Shown here: in pieces, positions 1 to 6,542 of the stretch
Position numbering within the stretch: the first letter of the stretch is position 1
Layout: every line of letters starts with the position of its first letter
Assembly: GCA_016780945.1 (NCBI GenBank)
Contig: JADHKY010000026.1
Coordinates: 1 to 12,272 of the forward strand
Length of the DNA: 12,272 bases
Direction of reading: 5' to 3'
DNA from: Aquiluna sp.
Lineage (GTDB): Bacteria; Actinomycetota; Actinomycetes; Actinomycetales; Microbacteriaceae
Notes under the pieces: model-generated
What the model was told of the DNA's origin: nothing
Seen by the model: only the letters and a program-made list of their open reading frames with translations
Databases searched by the model: none
Made by a program: the position numbers and the translations under genes

Positions 1-370
1 CGGGCCCTGATGCCTCTAGGAGCCTCACGACCTGCTCCTGCGAAAGCGCTTTGGGTAATCGGCTGGGAAGCTTTGGTGGTCTGAGCCTGGAGGTGGGATC
101 ATCACTTCTAACCCCCTCAAGGGCTAGGAACTTGTGAAAACCTCTCACTGCAGCCAGAATCCTCGCACGGCTGGATGCCTTGAGCCCTGCGGAGGTGAGC
201 TGACTGGAAAACTCCTCCAGTTCTAGGTGCGAGGCAGTGAGCGCATCTGCGCTTGATTGTTCAAGAAAAACTGCATATTTAGCTAGGTCAGCTTTGTAGG
301 CGGCGAGAGTGTTTTTGGAAAGCCCGCGCTCGACGGTCAGGTGCCGCAGATAGCGCTCAAGCGGCGTCAC
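1..370 (-). CDS. xerD: Tyrosine recombinase XerD, N-terminal part (gene runs off the left edge)
   Basis: Reading leftward from a GTG at 370-368 gives 123 codons with no stop before the window edge. The protein opens VTPLERYLRHLTVERGLSKN and continues TLAAYKADLAKYAVFLEQ, the SAM-like (core-binding) N-terminal domain of XerC/XerD recombinases. It then passes into the linker (RLRPPKLPSRLPKALSQEQV) that precedes the catalytic domain. The catalytic Arg/His/Tyr residues lie outside the window. XerD acts with XerC at dif to resolve chromosome dimers. I chose XerD over XerC because xerD follows pyrG in the M. tuberculosis order (Rv1699-Rv1701). The start is 5 nt after the pyrG stop. No other start codon is available in frame before an upstream TGA at 388-386, and a weak AAAG ribosome site lies about 9 nt upstream, inside the end of pyrG. 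The nudix gene that separates pyrG and xerD in mycobacteria is absent. Confidence 0.85.
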   Translation of the reverse strand, partial: MTPLERYLRHLTVERGLSKNTLAAYKADLAKYAVFLEQSSADALTASHLELEEFSSQLTSAGLKASSRARILAAVRGFHKFLALEGVRSDDPTSRLRPPKLPSRLPKALSQEQVVRLLEASGP

Positions 371-375
371 TGGAA

Positions 376-2040
376 CTAGCTTTCGTCAAATAGCCGCTGC
401 GACTTCTGTCTTTCTAAAGCGGCCTTGATAAGTCCATCAAATAGTGGGTTAGCCCTGGTGGGGCGAGACTTGAACTCCGGGTGAGCCTGAGTGGCTAGGT
501 AGAAGGGGTGAACCTCCTTGCGAAGCTCCACATACTCAACAAGATTGCCATCGGGTGAGGTTCCGGAGAAGACCATGCCGGCACTTGCTATCTGATCGCG
601 GAAGGCATTGTTGACCTCGTAGCGGTGGCGGTGTCTCTCTGAGGCGGACTCTGAACCATAGAGCTTCTGCACAAGTGACCCCTTGGTGAGCTTTGCCTCG
701 TAGAGGCCAAGGCGCATTGTGCCACCCATTTCGGACTTGTCTAGCAGCTCTACCTGCTCCGCCATGGTCGCAATGACGTGGTTCTTAGCCTCGGGCTCAA
801 ACTCGCTTGAGGTTGCCCCTTCGATGCCAACTACGTTTCGCGAGTACTCAATCACCATGCACTGAAGACCAAGGCAAAGGCCAAGCGTTGGTATTTGATT
901 CTCTCTTGCAAACTTCAAAGCACCGAGCTTGCCTTCGATTCCGCGAATGCCAAACCCGCCGGGAACGCATATGGCATCTAGCTCCGCGAGGTTCTCCTTG
1001 GCTCCTGGAGCACTCTCGCAGTCATCGGATTTGATCCAGTGAATATTGACCCTGGTGGAGTTGGCGAAGCCCCCGGCCCTCAGGGCCTCTGTCACGGATA
1101 GGTAGGCATCTGGTAGATCGATGTACTTACCAACCAACCCAACATTGACCTCGTGCTTGGGTTCATGCACGGCCTTCAAGACCGGCTGCCAACCGCTCCA
1201 GTCAACATCCTTGGCCTTTAGATTTAGCGCCTTGATGATGTAGGTGTCGAGTCCTTCGGAGTGAAGGACCTTTGGAATGTCATAGATTGACGAGGCGTCG
1301 GCTGCGGTCACAACCGCTTCCCTGTCAACGTCACACATCTGCGAAATCTTGTTCTTGATAGCATCCGGCAGCTCTCTATCTGAGCGACAGACAATGGCAT
1401 CTGGCTGAATACCCAGTGAGCGCAACATGGCAACGGAGTGCTGGGTTGGCTTGGTCTTGAGCTCTCCAGAGGGGTTGAGGTAGGGAACTAAGGTGACGTG
1501 AACGAAGAAGACATTGTCTCTGCCAACGTCCTGACGAACCTGACGAGCGGCCTCCATAAATGGCTGCGACTCGATATCACCGACTGTTCCACCAATCTCG
1601 GTGATGATGACATCGGGCTTTGGTTCCATCTCAGCCTGCAAGCGCATTCTCCGCTTTAGCTCATCGGTGATATGAGGAATCACCTGAACCGTGTCACCGA
1701 GATACTCGCCGCTGCGCTCCTTGGCAATAACCGTTGAGTAGGCCTGGCCGGTAGTTACATTCGCTGCGGAGTTGAGATTGATGTCCAAAAAGCGCTCGTA
1801 GTGACCAATGTCAAGATCTGTTTCTGCGCCATCGTCAGTGACAAACACTTCACCGTGCTGGAAGGGGTTCATGGTCCCGGGATCAACGTTTAGGTAGGGG
1901 TCAAGCTTCTGCATGACCACTGAGAGCCCTCTGGCTCTAAGAAGATTTCCGAGTGAGGCGGCGGTGAGGCCCTTGCCTAATGAGGAGGCGACGCCTCCGG
2001 TGACAAACACATGTCTTACGTTCCCAGAGCTAACCGCCAT
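376..2040 (-). CDS. pyrG: CTP synthase (glutamine-hydrolysing)
   Basis: This cytoplasmic enzyme makes CTP from UTP, ATP and glutamine, the last step of pyrimidine nucleotide synthesis. The 554-aa product is full length (E. coli 545). Residues 1-~285 are the synthetase domain: P-loop GGVASSLGKG at 15-24 (Lys23), MNPFQHGEVFVTDDGAETDLD at about 57-77, and the Mg-binding TEIGGTVGDIES with Glu148. Residues ~298-545 form the class I glutamine amidotransferase domain: oxyanion loop PGGFGIRG near 360-367, nucleophile Cys389 in GLCLGLQ, and His520/Glu522 in HPEF. All key residues are present. The ATG at 2040 is the only good start, because an in-frame TGA lies two codons upstream; the ribosome site is weak (GAAG). 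It begins 50 nt after recN and ends 5 nt before xerD, so it is probably expressed from the shared operon. I see no pyrG-specific attenuator. Confidence 0.98.
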   Translation of the reverse strand: MAVSSGNVRHVFVTGGVASSLGKGLTAASLGNLLRARGLSVVMQKLDPYLNVDPGTMNPFQHGEVFVTDDGAETDLDIGHYERFLDINLNSAANVTTGQAYSTVIAKERSGEYLGDTVQVIPHITDELKRRMRLQAEMEPKPDVIITEIGGTVGDIESQPFMEAARQVRQDVGRDNVFFVHVTLVPYLNPSGELKTKPTQHSVAMLRSLGIQPDAIVCRSDRELPDAIKNKISQMCDVDREAVVTAADASSIYDIPKVLHSEGLDTYIIKALNLKAKDVDWSGWQPVLKAVHEPKHEVNVGLVGKYIDLPDAYLSVTEALRAGGFANSTRVNIHWIKSDDCESAPGAKENLAELDAICVPGGFGIRGIEGKLGALKFARENQIPTLGLCLGLQCMVIEYSRNVVGIEGATSSEFEPEAKNHVIATMAEQVELLDKSEMGGTMRLGLYEAKLTKGSLVQKLYGSESASERHRHRYEVNNAFRDQIASAGMVFSGTSPDGNLVEYVELRKEVHPFYLATQAHPEFKSRPTRANPLFDGLIKAALERQKSQRLFDES

Positions 2041-2090
2041 GGAACTTCAATCTATCACTCGCTTAGGTGCAAGCGGAACTAGACATGATT

Positions 2091-3755
2091 TTATTTTTGG
2101 AAATCGAGCAATTCTCTGGCGTGCTCGAGCGCAACCTCGCTGGTTGAGTTTCCCGAGAGCATCCTTGCAAGCTCTGCCTCTCGCTCTTGGCGAGATAGAA
2201 GGCTCACGCTGGACTCCGTGATTTCGCCCGAGACATCTTTTGCCACCCGGATCTGGTGGTCGGCAAAGGCTGCAACCTGAGGAAGGTGAGTCACAACAAT
2301 CACCTGCGTTGACTCGGCCAACTTGGCTAGCCGCTTCCCAAGCTCAATAGCGGCAGCACCGCCGACACCGGCATCCACCTCATCGAAGACCATCGTCGGC
2401 AGCACCTGATTGCTGGACAAGACCAGCTCGATCGCCAGCATGATCCTCGAAAGCTCTCCCCCGGATGCTCCCTTACCCAAGGCCCTTGGCTCAGCGCCAG
2501 GGTGGGCAGCTAGCAAAAACTCGACCCGATCCATGCCCGAAGCCTCAAAGTCTGCCAGCGGGCTGATTCTCACCTCTAACCCAGCACCACCCATCGCAAG
2601 GGCGGAAAGCTCCTCGGTTACCCTCAACCCAAGCTGTTCCCCGGCTTGCTTCCGCAGCTGGGTTAGCTGCCCAGCTGCAAATGACAGTTGCGAGGACGTA
2701 GCCTCAAACTGCATCTCTAGCTTTTCAAGCTGCTCATCAGAAGAGTCAAGGTCTAAAAGTTCTGCGTGAAGGGCAGGCAGCATCGCAACCAGCTCCTCGG
2801 ACGAGTTCCCGTAGCGACGCTCTAGCGCAATGACCTCCGCTTTTCTTGCCATGAGCTGCTCAAGCCTGGCAGGGTCTGCGTCTAGTTCCGCCAAGAATGA
2901 GGTGAGTTCACTCGCAAGATCCGAGGCAATGGCTGCTGCTTCAGATGCTTGCGCCGCAAGCTCTTGCAGCTTTGAATCCCCGGAGGACTCAAGAGCTTTT
3001 CTGGCCTGTCCAAGCAGTCCGCTGGCATCCAGTCCCTCATCACTGGTGAGGGCATCGTGGGCAGAGCCTGCGGAGATCCTCAGCGACTCGACATTGCTCA
3101 GGCGCTTCACCTGCTCATCGATGCGTCCAAGCTCATCTGGCTCAGGATTGACCTTTTCGATGTCGGCTATTTGCTCCCTAAGCCTTTGAATCCTTATGGC
3201 GTCTGCCTCGCTAGAACCTCGCATCCGCTCCAGACGCTGCTCAAGCTCGCGGTATTGACCAAACAATTGTGCATAGGCGTTCTTAGCACCTGAGATTTCA
3301 TCGGATCCGAATTGATCCAGAGCCTCGCGCTGCCTGGAGCTCGAGCGCAGTCGGAGCTGATCGGACTGTCCGTGAACGGTGACGAGCTCCTCTGAGATGT
3401 CATTGAGAGTCGAAATCGGTACCGAGGCACCGCCAATCGCGGCACGAGATCTGCCATCTGAACTCACCGACCGATTGATTATGACCTCGCCACTTGTGAC
3501 ATCAGCACCAAGTTCCTCAAGGCGCCCAAGAAGATCTGAGTTCGCAGAGCGAATCCGACCCTCAACAAAGAGTTGATTTTCGCCCGTTCGAACACTTGTC
3601 GAGTCGGCGCGCTCACCAAGCAGGAGCCCGAGAGCTGTTAGGACCATGGTCTTACCCGCCCCAGTTTCTCCCGTGAGTGCGGTGAAGCCTGGGGCAAGCT
3701 CTAGGTTTGCGGAGCTGATAACGCCTATTGAGCGAATCGAGAGTGACTCAATCAA
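2091..3755 (-). CDS. recN: DNA repair protein RecN (SMC-like ATPase)
   Basis: RecN is a cytoplasmic SMC-related ATPase acting early in double-strand break repair. The 554-aa product has the complete family layout. It starts IRSIGVISSANLEL, with Walker A GETGAGKT at 29-36 (Lys35), VHGQSDQ at about 127-133, and a charged heptad-type coiled-coil region at about 155-380. The ABC signature KGASGGELSRIMLA is at 428-441, Walker B TMVFDEVDAGVGG at 454-466, and the switch motif VTHLPQVAAFAD at 488-499. The start is a TTG at 3755-3753. It overlaps the nadK stop by 4 nt (TTGA) and has a strong GGAGG ribosome site 7 nt upstream, so translation is probably coupled to nadK. The coiled coil is rich in Ala, Ser and Glu, which creates long antisense open frames that are not genes. 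The neighbours nadK-recN-pyrG follow the usual actinobacterial order except that the genes normally between recN and pyrG are missing. Confidence 0.97.
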   Translation of the reverse strand: MIESLSIRSIGVISSANLELAPGFTALTGETGAGKTMVLTALGLLLGERADSTSVRTGENQLFVEGRIRSANSDLLGRLEELGADVTSGEVIINRSVSSDGRSRAAIGGASVPISTLNDISEELVTVHGQSDQLRLRSSSRQREALDQFGSDEISGAKNAYAQLFGQYRELEQRLERMRGSSEADAIRIQRLREQIADIEKVNPEPDELGRIDEQVKRLSNVESLRISAGSAHDALTSDEGLDASGLLGQARKALESSGDSKLQELAAQASEAAAIASDLASELTSFLAELDADPARLEQLMARKAEVIALERRYGNSSEELVAMLPALHAELLDLDSSDEQLEKLEMQFEATSSQLSFAAGQLTQLRKQAGEQLGLRVTEELSALAMGGAGLEVRISPLADFEASGMDRVEFLLAAHPGAEPRALGKGASGGELSRIMLAIELVLSSNQVLPTMVFDEVDAGVGGAAAIELGKRLAKLAESTQVIVVTHLPQVAAFADHQIRVAKDVSGEITESSVSLLSRQEREAELARMLSGNSTSEVALEHARELLDFQK

Positions 3756-4648
3756 GCCTCAGCCTCCGGACCTCGCCACCCTGATACCGGAAGTGAGAAT
3801 TTTCTTACGAGCCTGTCGGCAAATGGAGCATTGTCGAGCACCACCATCTTCACCGGAACAGGACGCTTGGCAACCTCGATGCGGGCACCGGGACCTAGGT
3901 CAAAGGTCCTGCGGCCATCACACCACAGCACCCCGCTACCGGGAGACCTCCTGAGGACCTCGACCGCAACGGTTGATTCTGGGTCAATAACAAGTGGCCG
4001 GGCAAATAGAGCGTGCGCACTGAGCGGCACCACAACAAATGCCTCCACATTCGGCCAGACCACAGGTCCCCCAGCGCTGAAGGCGTAAGCCGTGGAGCCG
4101 GTCGGTGTGCTGACCAGGACTCCATCGCAACCAAAGCTCGATACTGGCCTTGCGTCAATCTCAAGCACGACCTCGAGCATCCTCTCGCGAGCACTCTTCT
4201 CCACGGCAACCTCATTGATTGCCCAACTGGAGAAGACCTCTTTGCCTTCTTGCCACACCTTCACTTCAAGAGTGGTGCGCTCGCTTGTGGAAAAGTTGCC
4301 CGCTGCCACTGCATCCAAAACGGCAGGTATCTCAGAGCGCTCAGCCTCGGTCATAAAGCCAACATGACCTAGGTTGATGCCGAGAATTGGTGCTGGGTTG
4401 TCATTGACAATCTCGGCTGCCCGCAAAATGCTGCCATCGCCGCCAAGGACCATAACCAGATCAAGATCTTCGCCTGAGTAGGTCTTTGAGCCCTCCGGCT
4501 GGGAAGCACCGAGAGCGTTGAAGTGATCGAGGTCATCCTTATCAAACACGCACGCAATGCCTTGTTGTGCCAGGTGCTTACAGGCGTTTGTCGCCTCCTG
4601 GGCAGCGGCATCGTCAGCGTGACTGATGACTATCAATACTCTTTGCAT
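3752..4648 (-). CDS. nadK: NAD kinase
   Basis: NAD kinase phosphorylates NAD to NADP using ATP or polyphosphate and supplies the NADPH pool in the cytoplasm. From the chosen start the protein has 298 aa. Family motifs in order are GGDG at 69-72 (LVMVLGGDGSILRAA), NLGHVGF at 92-98, INEV at 144-147, and DGVLVSTPTGSTAYAFSAGG from about 175 to 194. LWCDGRR is near 241-247, and an actinobacterial-type C-terminus (FADRLVRKFSLPVSGW) follows. An open frame extends upstream to a TTG at 4669 and another ATG at 4654. I prefer the ATG at 4648-4646 (MQRVLIVISHADD) because AGGAG lies 8 nt before it, whereas it is only 2 nt before the ATG at 4654. It starts 85 nt after the tlyA stop, the widest gap in the cluster, and overlaps recN by 4 nt. 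The mycobacterial counterpart is Rv1695 (ppnK). Confidence 0.95.
   Translation of the reverse strand: MQRVLIVISHADDAAAQEATNACKHLAQQGIACVFDKDDLDHFNALGASQPEGSKTYSGEDLDLVMVLGGDGSILRAAEIVNDNPAPILGINLGHVGFMTEAERSEIPAVLDAVAAGNFSTSERTTLEVKVWQEGKEVFSSWAINEVAVEKSARERMLEVVLEIDARPVSSFGCDGVLVSTPTGSTAYAFSAGGPVVWPNVEAFVVVPLSAHALFARPLVIDPESTVAVEVLRRSPGSGVLWCDGRRTFDLGPGARIEVAKRPVPVKMVVLDNAPFADRLVRKFSLPVSGWRGPEAEA
3763..3767 (-). promoter_or_regulatory. Ribosome binding site of recN (GGAGG)
   Basis: On the minus strand GGAGG lies 7 nt before the TTG start of recN, inside the last codons of nadK. It matches the anti-Shine-Dalgarno end CCUCCUUUCU of the 16S rRNA in this window, and it decides in favour of the TTG start overlapping the nadK stop. 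Confidence 0.75.
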
Positions 4649-4656
4649 GCCCATAA

Positions 4657-4661
4657 CTCCT
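4657..4661 (-). promoter_or_regulatory. Ribosome binding site of nadK (AGGAG)
   Basis: AGGAG on the minus strand sits 8 nt before the ATG at 4648 and only 2 nt before the ATG at 4654, which favours the downstream start. The rest of the 85-nt tlyA-nadK gap (4649-4733) contains a TTGAAA hexamer but no convincing -10 partner, so I do not call a promoter there. Confidence 0.65.
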
Positions 4662-4733
4662 CTAACCAAAAGGCTACTGCGTTCAGTCCTCGCTTGGACT
4701 TTTCAACAGCCAATACAGCTTTGGCAGACTTTC

Positions 4734-5450
4734 CTATCGCAAATGAGCTAGGAACTCAGTGTTGCCCTTGGTCCCCACAACCGGAGAGACACAAACCCCT
4801 GCCACCTCAGCTCCTAAGTCGCTGAATACAGCCAAGACTTTGTCTCTTGCAGCTTCTCTATCGCTATCGACCCTCACCACACCTGCCCTGAGTTTCTCCT
4901 TGCTCAATTCAAACTGCGGTTTTATCAAAACCACGAGCTCGGCTCCCTGTGCAAGCTCAAGTAGCTTCTTGGCAACAACCGTCAGCGAGATAAAGCTCAG
5001 ATCCACCACGACCAGACTCGGTCTCTCCGGCGTTATTTTCTTAAGCTGACTCAGGGTCAGCTCTCTGACGTTGGTGCCCTCGACGTTCACTATCCTGGGG
5101 TCTAGTTGCAGCTCAGGTGAGAGTTGATCGTGCCCAACATCTATGGCAATGACCTTCTCGGCGCCAGCTCCCAAGAGCACCTCGGTGAAACCACCGGTGC
5201 TAGCCCCAATGTCGAGGCACACCCCGCTTGGGGTGATGCCAAACTCCTCGAGAGCAAAGGACAGCTTCCCGCCCGCCCTCGAGACCGCGAGGACAACATG
5301 GGTATCTATCGAGTCGCTCTCGGTGACTAGGTGTGATGGCTTGGTTTGGGTTTCGCCGTTGACGGTTACTGACCCCTGCTGAATAAGCCTTGCGGCTTGG
5401 TTGCGGCTTCTACTTAGCCCGCGGTTCGTGAGCGCTACATCAAGCCTCAA
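4734..5450 (-). CDS. tlyA: TlyA family rRNA 2'-O-methyltransferase, short (type I-like) form
   Basis: TlyA uses S-adenosylmethionine to methylate the ribose 2'-OH of C1920 in 23S rRNA; longer type II enzymes also methylate C1409 of 16S rRNA. The 238-aa product has an S4-like RNA-binding domain at about 1-55 (LTNRGLSRSRNQAARLIQQG) and a FtsJ-like methyltransferase fold from about 60. The SAM loop is LDIGASTGGFTEVLL at 79-93, and the expected catalytic set is Lys62, Asp150 (VVDLSFISL), Lys177 (LIKPQFE) and Glu232 (GNTEFLAHL). It ends right after the last strand (HLR), without the roughly 20-residue tail of the M. tuberculosis protein. The N-terminus is about five residues shorter, and the mycobacterial RxWV linker motif is not visible (HVVLAVSR instead). 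These traits suggest type I, which is inference. The start is TTG at 5450, overlapping the stop of the 37-aa gene by 4 nt, with GAGGAG 11 nt upstream. Confidence 0.92.
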   Translation of the reverse strand: MRLDVALTNRGLSRSRNQAARLIQQGSVTVNGETQTKPSHLVTESDSIDTHVVLAVSRAGGKLSFALEEFGITPSGVCLDIGASTGGFTEVLLGAGAEKVIAIDVGHDQLSPELQLDPRIVNVEGTNVRELTLSQLKKITPERPSLVVVDLSFISLTVVAKKLLELAQGAELVVLIKPQFELSKEKLRAGVVRVDSDREAARDKVLAVFSDLGAEVAGVCVSPVVGTKGNTEFLAHLR

Positions 5451-5560
5451 CTACCTAGCAGCTCCTCGAGCTCGGCCACGAGCTTTTTCAGTGCCTCGAT
5501 TTGAGCCTCTGGTTCCATCTTTTCAATCTCTTGTATTCGAACCTCTAAGTCCTGGTCCAC
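5447..5560 (-). CDS. 37-aa acidic helical protein between the HAD phosphatase and tlyA genes
   Basis: A GTG start at 5560 opens a 37-codon frame ending in a TGA that overlaps the TTG start of tlyA (TTGA). The product begins VDQDLEVRIQEIEKME and ends KKLVAELEELLGS. It is rich in Glu, Leu, Ala and Lys with heptad-like spacing, so one or two amphipathic helices are expected. I see no signal peptide or membrane segment. M. tuberculosis has a 58-aa protein of unknown function (Rv1693) in exactly this place, so this is probably a shortened member of that family; the function is unknown. It starts 7 nt after the phosphatase stop, with only a weak AGG ribosome site. The 4-nt overlap suggests it may at least serve to couple tlyA translation. 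An internal ATG at codon 15 would give a 23-aa version and is less likely. Confidence 0.7.
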   Translation of the reverse strand: MDQDLEVRIQEIEKMEPEAQIEALKKLVAELEELLGS

Positions 5561-5567
5561 CTATTAC

Positions 5568-6542
5568 CTAGCCCATCAATTCTTGCTCGACCTGCAGACC
5601 ATATATTGGCCTGCCACTTGTCCAGATTAGGCTTGCGGCCGCCCGAAGGGAGTCCAATTCCTTAGGGTTTTGAGAACTGCAGACGATCTTGTCTCCAAGT
5701 AGCTCCACCTCGCTGCCCCGGCAGCTAACCCCGCGCCTAGTGGTTTTGAGCTCTGGGTAGTCTAGGAATAATTCACTGAGATCCTGGAGGATGTAGCCGG
5801 GACGCTCATCGCTTTTAGCACCCAGAAGCTCTTTTTTAGTGGCAATACCGGTTAGAACACAGGCCGACTGCAGACCCGCACCAATTGCCCCCTTGATGTC
5901 GGTATCTAATCGGTCTCCGATAACAAGCGGTGACTGAATATCGAGCTGCTCGAGGGCTGAATCAAAGATTGGTCTGAACGGTTTGCCAGCAAAGTCCGGC
6001 AGTTGGCCGACGGCAGTGTGGACGGCACCCACCAAGGTGCCATTTCCAGGTGCTATGCCAGCCTCAAGAGGAATGGTCCAGTCCTGGTTAGTTGCAATCC
6101 AAATGGCCCCAGCCTGAATTGCGAAAGCTGCCTGGGCTAGATGCTCCCACCCGACACTCGGGCTAAAGCCCTGTATAACCGCAACTGGAGATTCACTTGC
6201 CGACTCCACCAACTCGAACCCGAGTGCGGAAACTTCTGACCTAAGCCCCTCCCCGCCAACTGCAAGAACTTTGGAACTTGGTGGGATGCGCCGGGCCAGA
6301 ATCTTGGCCGCCGCCCTGGCAGAACCAATGATCTCTTCACCCTCTACCTTTAGGCCAAAGCCTCTGAGCTGTTGAGCTATCTGCTCAGGTGTTCGGGAGG
6401 CATTGTTGGTGATGTAACCAATCTTCTTGCCCTCCGCTTGAGCCCGATTTATGGCTTCAACAGCCCCGGGAATTGCCTGCTTGCCTCTGTAGACAACACC
6501 GTCTAGATCAAGTAGCAGAGAGTCAAAACTATCTAGCAGCAT
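5568..6542 (-). CDS. HAD-superfamily (NagD-like, subclass IIA) phosphatase with C-terminal extension
   Basis: The 324-aa product is a cytoplasmic HAD hydrolase. Motif I is LLLDLDGVVYRG with nucleophile Asp12 and Asp14. Motif II is ITNNASRTP (Thr45). Motif III Lys187 is in AGKPFRP, and motif IV is VIGDRLDTDIKGA with Asp210 and Asp215. The large cap between about 70 and 185 is of the C2A type seen in NagD and phosphoglycolate phosphatases. The phosphatase fold ends near 260, and about 60 more residues follow. The syntenic M. tuberculosis protein Rv1692 is a glycerol-3-phosphate phosphatase that also carries an extra C-terminal region, so the same substrate is a reasonable guess here, unproven. 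The ATG start at 6542 overlaps the preceding gene by 14 nt, and AAGAAGG lies 7 nt upstream. The next gene follows after 7 nt, so it is part of the operon. Confidence 0.92.
   Translation of the reverse strand: MLLDSFDSLLLDLDGVVYRGKQAIPGAVEAINRAQAEGKKIGYITNNASRTPEQIAQQLRGFGLKVEGEEIIGSARAAAKILARRIPPSSKVLAVGGEGLRSEVSALGFELVESASESPVAVIQGFSPSVGWEHLAQAAFAIQAGAIWIATNQDWTIPLEAGIAPGNGTLVGAVHTAVGQLPDFAGKPFRPIFDSALEQLDIQSPLVIGDRLDTDIKGAIGAGLQSACVLTGIATKKELLGAKSDERPGYILQDLSELFLDYPELKTTRRGVSCRGSEVELLGDKIVCSSQNPKELDSLRAAASLIWTSGRPIYGLQVEQELMG

Noticed and set aside
2060..2075. Small hairpin CGCTT/AAGCG in the recN-pyrG gap as a terminator or pyrG attenuator
   Set aside because: Only a 5-bp stem and no U-tract; too weak to call.
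2410..3189. Two 119-codon plus-strand frames antisense to recN
   Set aside because: Ser/Ala-rich products are the mirror of the Ala/Ser/Glu-rich coiled-coil codons of RecN; no ribosome site or recognisable domain.
4649..4669. Upstream TTG (4669) and ATG (4654) starts for nadK
   Set aside because: The only good ribosome site (AGGAG, 4661-4657) is downstream of 4669 and too close to 4654; it is ideally spaced for 4648.
4683..4736. In-frame continuation of tlyA for 16 codons past its TAG
   Set aside because: The extra residues (ESLPKLYWLLKSPSED) do not resemble the tail of long TlyA proteins, and the family fold is complete before the TAG, so readthrough or a recent nonsense change is not supported.
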